A stretch of DNA of 64,000 nucleotides from Uloborus plumipes (Eukaryota > Arthropoda > Arachnida > Araneae > Uloboridae). Positions within the stretch are counted from its first letter, which is position 1; each line of letters begins with the position of its first letter. The position numbers and the translations under genes are program-made. Location: contig JAXGGA010004644.1 in assembly GCA_038373865.1 (NCBI GenBank), positions 22,078-86,077 of the forward strand, in the 5' to 3' direction. Under the pieces are notes generated by a model. That model worked only from the letters and a program-made list of their open reading frames with translations, searched no databases and was not told the DNA's origin. Positions 36,787 to 49,273 of this stretch are shown here, piece by piece.

Positions 36787-39372
36787 TCGACAGGAGCGTT
36801 TAAAATCTTTAAATATTGATTATATTTTAGTGGCTTAATCTTTGTTCATTTATTTAGTTTTTGAATAGGCGGTAGAAAATTTAAAAATATTTCCTTTTTT
36901 ACTCGCAAATTCGCACAGAACATCTACTTTTTGGTATAATATTCTTTTCGAAATTAAAAATGATATTACTCAACATAAGCAACAAATATTTTACAAAGTT
37001 TTTAGAGTGGAGCAGTTAATGAATTACTTGACGTTTTGACTGAACTTTCAATGCTATTTAATGGCATTTTTCATTTGGTTAGTGGCCAGTGATACTATAA
37101 TGTAGTAGCAGCGAGTGTTCAAAAGTTTCTCATTTAAGCTATTACAAAAGTTGGATTAAAATGTAAAAATAATTTATTTGCAAAAACATGTATGTGTAAG
37201 ACGTTGTTAAGTTTCTCATCACCGGTTACATATGAAAAGGTGTAGAAGCTATTTAATTAAAAATGGTTTAGAATTACTTCATTTCTCATGCTTAATCACA
37301 GGAGACGTATAGTGTTTAATATTATTAAACTATTTCAGTTTACAAAACAAGGTTCTTTTTAGGCTTAGCTTTGGATCAACTAATTTTATATCCCCGATTC
37401 AATTCGTCCTTAATAAAATTGAGTAAAAGTTTGGCTAAAATTCGTGCAGCATTGAAAAAATATAGCAGAAAATATTGTAACAAAGTTTTATTAGAGTACT
37501 ACTATATTTGTCTAGAATAAACATAAATGATTTCTTTCATTAAGAATGAAATGGCAGTTTAAAATATTCTTTTCACAAGCAAATATTAATATCTTTTCTG
37601 TTTCAGTCAATATTTGTTATGAACCTACGTCCATTTTTTTCACATAGGTTCAAATTTGCACTTCTTTCTTTCATTTTCTCATAGCGAAATTCAGATTTTA
37701 TATTAACTTTCTTCTTTGAAAGTTTTACATTTGATTGATCTTTTATTGCGGAGAAAACTATGTAACAAAAAACTGCTCCGCTCAATTTTGCGTGTCTTCA
37801 AAATATGACAGAATAAATATTGCTCAACATTTAAAATTTGACTCCAAGTTAATAACAATATCTTGCAAAATGTGCTTAATGGCAATGAATGAAAAAAAAG
37901 TAATAAAAACGGATGTTTTTAAAATGACTTTTAAATACTAGGACATGAACACTATTTTCTTATCGAATGATTCAACTGAAAAGAAAGTTTTTTTCGATTT
38001 AGGTGCTCATTTTCTTACTGGATCTCTGATAGCAAAGCGAAATAATAACTTAAAATTAGTTGCAGTAATTGAATTAAGGAATAAAAAACTAGTATTTTGA
38101 GCATATTTTTAAAGTTTTGCAAGTCGTTTTATTAACGAAAACCATCATACATTGGCTAAAACAGATATACTTAGTTACGAAAAAATACATTGAAACTTCA
38201 GATTCTAAAAAGCATGATTAATAGAAACAAAAACATTTTAACGGTTTTTTTAACATTACTCAACTGTGGCGCCGGAAGAAATTTTTTTGATTAATGGATT
38301 GCAGTAACTGGGTCACGGGAAAATCCAGTTAATTTAGAGAAAGGTTAAAAACTGAGATAGAAGCTTCTACTTTTGAAATAAATTGCATGTTATAGATAAA
38401 AAGAGAATCTTTCTGTAAAGCATTTGTATACAATACTTTATCTTTCATTAAAATGTTAAATTTATTTCTGATAGATATTCACTAGAATATATATTCACTT
38501 CATCGGAAATTTTTTTGCAACAAAACTAAATTATTGTTTAAAAATATTTATAATGTCCAAATAGTCTTTAAAATTTATGACTGCTTACATAATATTATGC
38601 ACGATATTGAGAGAATAAAAAGTGCTCGAATATATATTTTTATTAGAAGTTAATTAAAGGCGGCGTATTTCTTTGAAGCAAAATTGAACGAAATTATTAT
38701 AATTTTGCACTTGCTTCTGCACAAGTTATGATGCTGCATTTAAAAATTTCAAAGGGACACTTATGAAAAATTAATTAATTTTCATTTTACAATGCATAAC
38801 GTTATGCTGTTAGAATACTTCGCCTGGTCAATGGATCTTTTTTTTGTTTTTAAGCCAAAAGTTTCGTTTTGCTGAAACCCTTTGCATAAAATCCTCGGAG
38901 TCTTCGATCGAATTAATTTTTGTTGATATCTTTCGTAATTAATTGCTAAAAAGTCAGGTCAACAGTATGATAGACCGAGTGTAGTTGAAACAAATTTTAC
39001 ATTTCATTTTTTCGCGATTCGATTTTGTTACTAACAATCAGCTTCAAAATAAAATTTTATTTGATGTTACTTATAGCGTCTTGACACCATAAGATGAAAT
39101 GATAAATAACTAGTTAATATTTGGGGATTTAATATTTTTTTTTGTCAAGAAATATTTTCTCATATAATCTAGTAGCAGAATGCTTAAATTTGATTTGGAT
39201 TAGTAACACCGTGAAAAAAAAAATGACAAATTTCCACCTTTTTGTCATTTTGGAAGATCTCTAATGGTATTTGCCGCAGAAGAAGGAATTCAAAACATTG
39301 GATTTCGTTAAATATTAGCAAAAATGCACTACGATAAAGAAAAGATTGACGGACATAACAAAGAGTAAACAT
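36787..39372. other. AT-rich DNA, no gene seen
   Basis: About 2.6 kb without recognisable content. Three overlapping short frames near 37600-37940 are AT-driven. Confidence 0.6.
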
Positions 39373-39515
39373 GATATATGTAGAGAAAAATACAACGTTA
39401 AGGAGGCACAAATAAGCATTGATACTTCATTATGTGCATGTAGTATGTAATATGCATGCAGTATAACTGCTTATTTGTGCCTCCTTTACGTTGTATTTTT
39501 CTCTACATCAATATC
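39373..39515. repeat. Long near-perfect hairpin
   Basis: The arm 39373-39418 (GATATATGTAGAGAAAAATA, then CAACGTTAAGGAGGCACAAA, then TAAGCA) is mirrored by 39468-39515 with one mismatch and a 2-base bulge. The loop is 49 nt. The stem is about 46 bp. It could be a fold-back MITE remnant, a replication-slippage palindrome or, less likely, a hairpin RNA precursor. There is no sign of coding. Confidence 0.85.
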
Positions 39516-40665
39516 ACAAAGGTATTTTTAAACTTTAGGTATTTGTAAACATGATAGTTTTTCTCCCTTTTTCACGAATTATATTATATAAATAATATTT
39601 ATATAATATTTAACACACATGTTAAATTCGAGGTTTGATTTGCATTTTACTCACAAACCCTCACGTAGCTCCTATTACAGATGTGATAATAATAAACAAT
39701 AAAAATGAAGTAAAACTTTAAATAATGTATTTTGTTGAGCCCTAAAAATATAAAGTTCTTAAAAAGTATAAAAGTCAGATTGAGCTCGAAATTTCGAGAT
39801 CTTTTCTCAAATGCTTACTGCCGGCATCGCCTCAAATTACACTTTGCTGTAAAAAATGGTTGAACACTGTAATGATTGAAACTGTTTCTAAAGCCCGTCA
39901 CATCAGCAAAGGTTTCCTTCACATTTGGTGCTGCTTACCTGGTATTAAGCTCAGTTTTGCCGATCTCTAACTGTTTTTATTTAGGACAGTCCAGAAACTT
40001 TGACTTTTGCAAAATGGAGAAGTAATCTTGCTAAGAGTAAAAGTGTGAAAGACTAATGCTTCTAAATAATTTAAAAGGCTTCTTGTGAAGTTACAAAAAA
40101 AAAAAACAGGAATAGCCAAAACTGGATCATCTGCCAAAATATTTTTAGAAAAAGCATGGTTATACATAAATTTTGGGCTTAATATTACTATTTTTATGGT
40201 GAAGTTGAAGCAATCAAATAACAGACTCTTTAACCCATTAAAAAAACTACAAGGTTTCTAAAATGACATTATACTATTTAACTCAGCTGGGAAACAAAAG
40301 CAATTGTCTAACAAAGGGGAGACACCAAATGTTACGCTTCGTGAATAGTCAGGGTAGAAATTTTTTTCGCACTGTTATCAGTTTTTTTTTTTTTTTTTTT
40401 CAGTTAACCACAATTTTTTTTTCCTGTGCAATCGCCATTTTTTTTTAAGCTGAAATAAACAGAAAATAGCGCCCTCTACTTAGGGCAAATAAGAGCCGTA
40501 AATACTTTAAGAGTTTTTCATTATTTTAAACCAAACTGTGTTTTATTTCTCATATATTCTTTATATATATATAATTTATGTTTACACGTATATACGCACT
40601 TATAGTATAAAAGTTTTACCTTTAAAGTTTCTTCATTCAGTAGCTGTTAGAATATTTTTTCTAAA
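39516..40665. other. AT-rich DNA, no gene seen
   Basis: A T run of about 20 lies near 40382, and a TATATATATA tract near 40564. No gene or repeat with boundaries. Confidence 0.6.
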
Positions 40666-40667
40666 TA

Positions 40668-43021
40668 CAGTGAACTCTCACTTAGACGCCGCCTCATTTA
40701 TACGCCGTTTTCAGTTATACGACGATTTTAAAGGGTCCCAGCCCATTCCATAGCAAAATGATGATAGTATCATTCGTTTATGCGTCACTCTAAAGATATA
40801 TATTTCACTTATGCGCCGAATTTTCTGTAAAATGTAAAAAAATAAATTAATTTTCTTAAAAAAATAAGCATTTTTCTTCACTTTCCTCTTTAATCTTTCG
40901 CCTTTATTGCGCACAGAAGGCCTTTTTTCCACATGAACTAGAGTTCGGAGAGGGACAAATATCTATTATGGATCGTTTTAAAGGGAACAGTTTGTAATTT
41001 TTCATGCTACAATTTTTGTTTTCTATTTACCATTGTAGTTACGTTACAGCAGTGGTTCTCAACCTTTTTACAGCTAACGCCCCCTTTAGAGCTGAAAATG
41101 TTTTCAACGCCCCCTTTGCGCTCGGACGGGAAACTGGAAGAGATGGAGTAGGTAAAACAGTGTTTTTGACAGGTTTAACTATATAATTTTGCCCAAATAG
41201 AGGGTTGAAAATATCTATAGAGTAAAAAAACTTATGCTTCAAAAGTTTTTAATACTTTATAAAAAATAAAAATTAAAAAAGGGGCCATTTTTTTGCTCCG
41301 AAAACCTGCGTCAAATTCAACCAAGTGCCTAAAATGGTTTCATTAAATGAGTGACCCATTTTGAATGTAATTAAAAACAAAACTAATTGTTATAAAAATA
41401 CCTTGTTTTCAACATTTTTATTTGAAAACCCATTTATTTTGAAAAATAGACCGCGTTCAAATAATCCCCCCAAACGGTCCAATGTCAAACCGTGTTGTTC
41501 TTATTTACTTGCAACTATACAATAAGAATCCCTCATTTATTACATACGGATACTGTACTTTACAGCGAATGGGCAATAGCAAAGCCTGACCTTCGACTTT
41601 CTCTCAGGTGGGACAAAGACTTGTAAGTCTTAATTGGAGGAAAAGAAATTAAATGAGTTAAGATTTTCATTTCAAGATAAGTTCAATTCAGAGAAATTCT
41701 TTTTGAATAACAAGGGGAAAAAAGCTCCTCATATTTTTTATTTTTTAATTGAAAGCAAAATATTCAAAAATAAGGTTAATTTTAATCATGTTAGGGGTTC
41801 ATAGCTCCTTCCGGCGTTCTCTGAAATTGAATTCTTAAAAACCTAAATTTAAACGATTTCTGTTGATGCTGAGAGAAAAATAAAGCTTAGGGAGTTTTGT
41901 CCGGATTTTTTTTCTCATCGTACTTCTCATTGGTGGTGTTATAGGATGATGCTCTAACGACAGAAAACGTCGGTCAAGTCAGTTGGCCTTCTTTTAGATT
42001 TTTTTAGAAACTAACCTCCTAAAAGCGCAATTTTAAACTCGGTTTGGTCCCGTTTGTTGAAAGAGGAAGCTGGTATAGTTCAAGATTCTCTCTCGTAATC
42101 ATTTTTTAAGATTATTAAGCTGTTTTTGAGAATGAAGGTTTCGAAAACGTTTTAAAAGAAATGTCTAAAAACAAAATTGTAAGCTATTTATGGTTATGTC
42201 AGGGAAATGAGTTTTGGCTATGTAAGTTAGGTGAGCGGGGAGGGGGGAATTCAGGCCTCTTCTTCTAAAGATTTTCCAAATGGAATTCATAAGGACACAA
42301 TTTTGGCTATTTTAGTCTGTTGCACTATTAAAGTGGGGACCGGCCTTCAAAAACTTATTGTAATATGAACTGCTTTTGACGAATTTTAGGCTATCTTTGA
42401 CATTACATAGCCTGTATTTTTTCAGGGGGAGGAGGGTGGACAATGTTCGAAATTAATGGTCAAAAAACGCAATTTTAGGTCCTTGCGTCTAGTTTCTACA
42501 AACAATGTTGTCGCATTATAAAGAGGGGTATGACATCTATCCTCCTCCCTTACCCAGGCTGTGCCACTGATTTTTGAGAACATAAAGAGAAGGATCAGGG
42601 TTCAGGCAGAGATATCCCAGCAAATAAATTTTAAAGTCATCCTTGGTGAAGTTAGGATTTCCTCCCACTTCCGCCCAAAACATGCCCTCGCAAACACATT
42701 TCAAAATAAACCCATCGCCCCCTTACCGCCCAAAATATATCCACCGCCCCCCTACTGCCCAAAACATGTTCACCGCCCCTCAGCATCTTCTCATCGCCCA
42801 CCGGGGGGCGGTATCGCCCCCGTTGAGAACCACTGCGTTACAGCAATTGCCAAACCGTAGTAATATGTCCCTTTTCAATAGAAACATTTTTATTGATTCT
42901 TTCATTAAAAACAATGTTGTGTTTTAGTCCTTTAAATAGGCTTGTTCACTTATACGTCTCTCTCATTTATGAGCCTTTTTCTGTTGGTCCCTTGATCCGG
43001 CGCATAAGGGAGAGTTCAATG
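40668..43021. mobile_element. TA-flanked MITE, family 1 copy B, split by a hAT insertion
   Basis: TA lies at 40666-40667 and 43022-43023. The left end CAGTGAACTCTCACTTAGAC and the degraded right end (reversed: CATTGAACTCTCCCTTATGC) match copy A at 7972-8769. Interior matches include GGGTCCCAGC.CATTCCATAG, GAACTAGAGTTCGGAGAGG and GCCAAACCGTAGTAATATGT. Without the insert it is about 560 bp and lacks a 250-bp segment found in copy A. Confidence 0.8.
41050..42835. mobile_element. 1.79-kb non-autonomous hAT transposon
   Basis: Left end CAGTGGTTCTCAACCTTTTT; the right end reversed is CAGTGGTTCTCAACGGGGGC, so the terminal inverted repeat is 14 bp perfect. The target duplication CGTTACAG at 41042-41049 and 42836-42843 is exact, and the same site is empty in the related MITE at 8615-8622. 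Subterminal AACGCCCCCTTT and CCGCCC(CCT) motifs repeat inside both ends. No transposase frame: the two overlapping frames at 42561-42927 merely read the GCCC repeats. CAGTGGTTCTCAACC is a widely shared hAT terminus. Confidence 0.93.
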
Positions 43022-43023
43022 TA

Positions 43024-45268
43024 CTTAAATATTTCTCTTTAAACAGTAAGTCAAAATACTTTCGCATGTGAGTTTTGCTTCAGAAATTCATCAAAATGCT
43101 CAAGAAATTCATGAAAAAAATTTCTTTATTACGGAACTGTAAGATTTTTGACCTTCAAAAGAAGAGAAAAAAAAAACAAAATTATGAAACAGAACAAATC
43201 CAAACGAGTGAAAGAAATGAAAAACAAAAATATAATCTGAAGCTTAAGAAAAAATATAACTTTTCCATTCTTAACTTGAATGTAATGCAATTCACAACAG
43301 AAGCTTAAAGTTTTTTTTTTATTACCAAAAAATCTGAGCCGTAGTGAAAAACGATTTCAGATAGAACAATATATAAATACTTCCAACTTCTACAAATATC
43401 TTTTTTTCCACACCCTTCCATTCTCATTGTTCGAAAGGATTTAACAAATGTTTTTCTTCCGATCTTATTGTGCACTCATGATTTATGATTTTAAACAAGT
43501 TAGCCTCAAAGAAAGTAATTTGTATTAACTTGGATAAGAAATCTAATCATTACACTATATCATTGCAATGTTTAAGTCAGTTTTTTTTTCAATGTAGCAT
43601 TTTTTAAGACATTGGATAAAATGTTTAAAATATATTAAAAGCTTTCAGTTTTTTACCTGGATTTACGTGCCCAATGAATAGTGTATTTGGTTAACAATCG
43701 TAATTAGGGAAAAGCTATTCATTATTTTGTCACCTACTTCTTATGATTCAGTGTAATGTAAATTGTAGTAGTTACTTCAAAACAGTAACAGCACTTTATG
43801 TTGGCTTTTCACTGAAACGTTTTTGTCAGATTCGACTTATTAGTATACTAAAGGGAAAATAAAAAATATTTTAAATGTATTTATCTTAGGAAGTTAAAAC
43901 ACATCCCCCAATTACATAAAATGAATTTTTTAAAAGTTTTTTTTTTTTGAACAGTGCAATTAAAGAACATTTTCTAAAGTATTTTATCGTTTTAAAACAG
44001 ATGTCGAACTTTGTTTGATAAAACTATCGACAATATCATTTCAGAACACATTTTTAAAAAACTGAAATCAACAACAATCAAAAAATGAATAATGCAATTG
44101 ATTTATGATGATTAAGCTTATGTTTATTAAAATTAGATAAAGCCATTTTTCAGATTATGTAATATTAAAATGAAGGATCGGTTAAATTAGGAGAAATGAT
44201 TCAACCATTAAATTATTCTCTATATACATTATATTATTATAAGGAAACTCATATCAACGAATTATATAGGAGAAATAAAGGCAGAGCTTTTTGAAGCCAG
44301 CATTTGGTTTGAAACCTAATTAAGCTTGTGTAAAACAATATTTCGAAAGAACATTAATCGACATATTGATTTAACAATAATAAGGAAGAATTAATTTTAA
44401 GTTTGAAGTTTTAAGCTTCGATGTCTTCTATTGGCTCTGTTTTGTCAGCTTTATTATGGTTGTTTTGGGCAAAAAGCCTAAGCCCAATTTAAACAACCTC
44501 TGACATTATGTCTTGGAAAAACTCTAGTTTTGGTTCAAATGTCCAATTCGTAAAAATATCTTTGACAGTATAGCATCAAAAATGGGTCTAAATTATCAGT
44601 TGTGGGTAAGAATTGGCGAGTGGCAGTATAATTTTCCTTCTAAAATGCTTATTCTGAGAAGAAATTTTTCTCTACAGTGGTTTCTTTAAACATAAAAATG
44701 TACGCCGTGCAAAAAAGACGCATTAAGTTTTAGCAGAGTGAAACATTCATAGACGTATTTTCAAACGATTTTTTTCTCTGTAACATTTTTGTTATGCTTC
44801 TTCATAAAACAAAATTTTTAGGAAGAAAAATTAATAAGATATTTTAGAAAAGGTATTTGGGTGAGATAAAAACGAAAATATCTAAAAAAAATTTCAACAT
44901 TTTAAGACAATTAAAGAAGTGTGCAAAAAGAAAAAAAAAAGAGAAGAATAATAAGACTAATAATAATTATAATTAAGTTTTTTTAATCATTTAAAATCAG
45001 CTAATTATTTTCTTCTAAAAATTATTAATGCATTAGATTATTTCTGGAAAACAAATTTAAAAAATGAAACATCTTTAGGAATCGAAAGTTAAATTTGTCA
45101 TCATTTAGAAACATTAGCATCTATTAGAAAGACACTTATTGTTTTATTCCCTTACATCTCTTTGTGAAAAATAAAAACACCAAGAAGGAGTTGTTAGACT
45201 GAAACGGAATTTTACACACGTAATGGCATATTAAAAAGGGATTACAAAACGAATGCAAATCTTTCATT
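43024..45268. other. AT-rich DNA, no gene seen
   Basis: About 2.2 kb. The K/N-rich frame at 43075-43308 is low complexity. Nothing recognised. Confidence 0.6.
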
Positions 45269-45271
45269 TTT

Positions 45272-46622
45272 AGCCTACTTTCCGTTAAAAATAAAAGAAA
45301 GACGAAAAAAGTATTAAAAGTGGCTTAATGCATCTAAAAAATATCGCCAAGTCCAAAAAAAAGTCAAAAAGAAATAAAAAAGAAAAATAAATATTGAAAA
45401 ATTAAAAATTGGAAAGTAGGGTATTGAGATGGGGAATTTGTGTGTCGGTCTGTCTGTCGGTCGGTCGGTCTGTCTGTCCCCCCCCCCCTAATAACTTTTG
45501 AATGAACATTCCGATTTGAACAAACTTTTTTTTGTTGGAAAGATCTAGGCGAGTACAGATCATTCTCATACTTTATGATCATTCTCATTTTTCGATTTGA
45601 ACAATTTTTGGTTCAACTTTGAACCGTTCAAATAGACTGTCACGCGATGCTAACTTTTTAGTGAACAGTCCGATTTGAACAAACTTTTTTTTGTTGGAAA
45701 GATCTTATCAAGAATACTTCATTCCCGTATTTACATTTCCGATTTGAACAATTTTTCGTTCAACATTGAACCGTTCAAACAAACTGTCACCCCTAATAAC
45801 TTTTGAGTGAACAGTCCGATTTAAACGAACTTTTTTTTTTTGTTCGAAGGATCTCGGCAAGAATACTTCATTACCGAAGTTAAATTCTCAATTTGAACAT
45901 TTTTTTCGTTCAACATTGAACCGTTCAAGCAACCTTTCCCCACCTAATAACTTTTAAGTGAACCGTCCGAATTGAATAAACTTTTTTTTGCTCGAAAGAT
46001 CTCGGAGAGGCTCATTCCCATATTTCGCTGTTTGATTTGAACCATTTTTTGTTCAATGTTGAACCGTTCAGAAAAAAAACATTAGCTACGGAATTTAGAG
46101 TTCCTACGGGGATTCCTCAAACTAACTTAGTATGAAATGGTTTGATAAATAATGTCTGTAAAGTACTTTCTGAATAATCTTCTGTGAGGACTCTGATTCC
46201 GACTCCGACTCCGCAAACATGGCGGAAATGCAAGCTCAAAAAAAAAAAAAGATTGACTGTGCAGACGATTTTTTGTTTATTTATTCATTTGTTTCATTTC
46301 GTTTATTATTATTTTTTTTTTGGCAGACGATTTTTTTTGTTACAAAAATTTTTCATACAAGAGGGCATTTTATTCTTTATTTATAGTTAACAACAGGCAA
46401 CGGATTAAAAATGAAATTCGAGACATTTTATTCACGGACGAGTTTTTTTTTTTTTTTTCATTTTTTTTCTTTCTTTGATAAAATGTGTTTTGATGTTCTT
46501 TGTACTTTTAATTAATTTTTTTTTTTTGAAAACGATTGAGGAATTTTTTTACGGAAGAACTGTAAGAGTTACATTCTTTAAAAGGTGCGACAAAACTTTA
46601 TTTGTTCATTTATGTACTTTTT
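45272..46622 (-). repeat. Composite repeat, copy 2 (inverted)
   Basis: AGCCTACTTTCCGTTAAAAA at 45272 marks the tail. The repeat runs through a reduced CTTGGCGATA repeat, the inverted CAGA/CCGA tract at 45435-45480, four 147-bp units (45481-46080), a segment with GATTCCGACTCCGACTCCGC, and the TTTTGTCGCACC segment. It is followed head-to-tail by copy 3, whose tail begins 1351 bp later. Confidence 0.8.
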
Positions 46623-48460
46623 AGCCTACTTTCCCGTTAAAAATAAAAGAAAGACGAAAAAAGTATTAAAATTGGCTTAATGCATCTAAAAAATATCGCC
46701 AAGTCCAAAAAATATCGCCAAGTTAAAAAAAATATCGCCAAGTCCAAAAAATATCGCCAAGTTAAAAAAATAAAAAGGTAAAATGAATATCGAAAAATTA
46801 AAAATTTGAAAGTAGGGTATTGAGATGGGGAATTTGTGTGTCGGTCTGTCGGTCGGTCTGTCGGTCGGTCTGTCTGTCCCCCCTAATAACTTTTGAATGA
46901 ATATTCCGATTTGGACAAACTTTTTTTTGTTGGAAAGATCTCGGCGAGTACAGCTCATTCCCATATTTGATTTTTCGATTTGAACAATTTTTGGTTCAAC
47001 TTTGAGCCGTTCAAACAACCTGTCCCGCGATGCTAACTTTTTAGTTAACAGTCCGATTTGAACAAACTTTTTTTTGTTCGAAAGATCTTTTCAAGGATAC
47101 TTCATTCCTGTATCTACATTTTCGATTTGAACATTTTTTCGTTCAACATTGAACCGTTCAAGCAACCTTTCCCCCCTAATAACTTTTGAATGAACATTCC
47201 GATTTGAACAAACTTTTTTTTGTTGGATAGATCTCGGCGATTACAACTCATTCCCATATTTGATTTTTCGATTTGAACAATTTTGGTTCAACATTGAACC
47301 GTTCAAGCAACCTCCCCCCCCCTAATAACTTTTGAATGAACATTCCGATTTGAACAAACTTTTTTTTGTTGGAAAGATTTCGGCGAGTACAACTCATTCC
47401 CATATTTGATTTTTCGATTTGAACAATTTTTGGTTCAACTTTGAACCGTTCAAACAACCTGTCCCGCGATGCTAACTTTTGAGTGAACAGTCCGATTTCA
47501 ACAAACTTTTTTTTGTTCGAAAGATCTTATCAAGGATACTTCATTCCCGTATTTACATTTCCGATTTGAACAATTTTTCGTTCAACATTGAACCGCTCAA
47601 GCAAGCTGTCACCCCTAATAATTTTTGAGTGAACAGTCCGATTTAAATAAACTTTTTTTTTGTTCGAAGGATCTCAGCAAGGATACTTCATTACAGTATT
47701 TAAATTTTCAATTTGAACATTTTTCGTTCAACTTGAACCGTTCAAGCAACCTTTCCCCACCTAATAACTTCTGAGTGAACCATCCGAATGGAATAAACTT
47801 TTTTGTGTTTGAAAGATCTCGGAGAGGTTCATTCCCTTATTTCGCTTTTTGGTTTGAACCATTTTTCGTTCAATATTGAACCGTTCAGAAAAAAATTTAA
47901 CATTAGCGCCTACGGGGAATTTAAGTTGAATGTTGATCCTGGAACTTAAAGTCGGATTTCCTTCAAACTAACTTTGTAAAAAAATGGTTTTGATAAATAA
48001 TGTTTGTAAAGTACTTTTCTGAATAATCTTCTGTGAGGACTCTGATTCCGACTCCGACTCCACAAACATGGCGGAAATGCAGGCTCAGAAAAAAATGACT
48101 GACTGTGCAGACGATTTTTTGTTTATTTATTCATTTGTGTTATTTTATTTATTACTATTTTTTTTTTTGGCAGACGATTTTTTTTTGTAACAAAAGTGTT
48201 TCATTCACGAGGGCATTTTATTCTTTATTTATATTTAACAACTGGCAACGGTTTAAAAGTGAAAATCGAGACATTTTATCGACGGACGAGTTTTTTTTTC
48301 CTTTCTTTGATAAAATGTGTTTTGATGTACTTTGTACTTTTATTTATTTTTTTTTTTTTTGAAAACGATTGAGGAATTTTTCTACGGAAGAACTGTAACA
48401 GTTACATTCTTTAAAAGGTGCGACAAAACTTCATTTATTCATTTATTTACTTTTTATGTC
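46623..48460 (-). repeat. Composite repeat, copy 3 (inverted, expanded array)
   Basis: Same order of parts as copies 1 and 2. It has four CTTGGCGATA repeats (46690-46765), the CAGA/CCGA tract (46838-46880), and about seven 147-bp units (46880-47890) alternating A and B types. The larger unit number explains its 1.84-kb length against 1.35 kb for copy 2. The frames reading SCTRRDLSNKKKFVQIG from the array are a by-product of repeat phase (147 = 3 x 49) rather than a gene. Confidence 0.8.
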
Positions 48461-48832
48461 TCTATTTCATCTGATGAGAGGGGTATATTTTGCTTTTAGA
48501 AATCAGCTTTAAGTGCTAAAAAGGTATGTTTGACATAATGTTTAGTCTCAGATGATCAAGAGAATAATGATCAGATGCTAGAATGCCGATGTCGATGTAC
48601 GGGAAAGTAGGCTCGTTTAGTTCTTGACAGAACTTCTTGTTACGTATCTATTTCATCTGATAAGAGGGGTATAGTTTGATTTTAGAAATCAGCTTTAAGT
48701 GCTAAAAAGGTATGTCTGACATAATTTTCAGTCTCAGATAATCAAGAGAATAATGATCAGATGCTAGAATGCCGATGTCGATGTACGGGAAAGCAGGCTC
48801 GTTTAGTTCTTGACAGAACTTCTTGTTTACTA
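48461..48832. repeat. 186-bp tandem duplication
   Basis: TCTATTTCATCTGAT begins at 48461 and 48647. Both units contain GCTTTAAGTGCTAAAAAGGT, AATGATCAGATGCTAGAATG and GGCTCGTTTAGTTCTTGACA. The copies differ at only a few positions, so the duplication is recent. Single diverged copies lie at 31716-31870 (inverted) and 23652-23748. Confidence 0.9.
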
Positions 48833-48854
48833 GAGAAATCCCAAATGAGTGGAG

Positions 48855-49273
48855 GTTTAAGTACCCCATTGAGCCACATCTAGCGTAAATGTACGACGGA
48901 ATACAGTCAAACATTGAGGCATGAGTCTTCTACGATATCCTACAGCATCTTGTACCACAGTTACTGTAAACGCGCCACTAATTCAAGCATACTCATAGGT
49001 TTTCCAATTTACTATATCAAATCATCTCTGATATGCTCAAACCACGACAAACCAGGGCATCTTGCAGGCCAGAAAAGGTGCAACTGTCAAAGAGGAAGTC
49101 CCTTGATATACTTTGCTATGTGTAACCGAGCATTGTCATGTTGAAATTGGCTGCCGGGAGCCCCGCGATGGTTGCCAACAGTTGCGATCAAAGCTGACAC
49201 ACACGAACCGTTAGGCTGTCATAGGGCTGTGGATCAATATTAGGAGGGAGCATGTTTCGTATACGATAGCACC
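48855..49273 (-). pseudogene. Tc1-family transposase fossil (C-terminal part)
   Basis: Read on the minus strand from 49273: GAIVYETCSLLILIHSPMTA, then GSQFQHDNARLHIAKYIKGL, then LFWPARCPGLSWFEHIRDDL, then LYSVVH/CIPSYIYARCGSMGY at the end. These follow the order of the Tc1 DD34E domain: the second Asp in Q-x-DNAR-x-H-x-A, the glutamate in EHIxD, and the terminal RxGSTxY-like motif. An in-frame stop between the Asp and Glu motifs, later stops, a frameshift before the C terminus and the missing N-terminal half mean it cannot work. No terminal repeats were found. Confidence 0.75.

Noticed and set aside
42561..42927. Two overlapping proline-rich frames
   Set aside because: They translate the GCCC-rich subterminal repeats of the hAT element in two frames; not transposase.
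45435..45489. Possible CRISPR-like array from repeated CGGTCTGTCTGTC
   Set aside because: Simple tetranucleotide repeats without unique spacers; the genome is eukaryotic.
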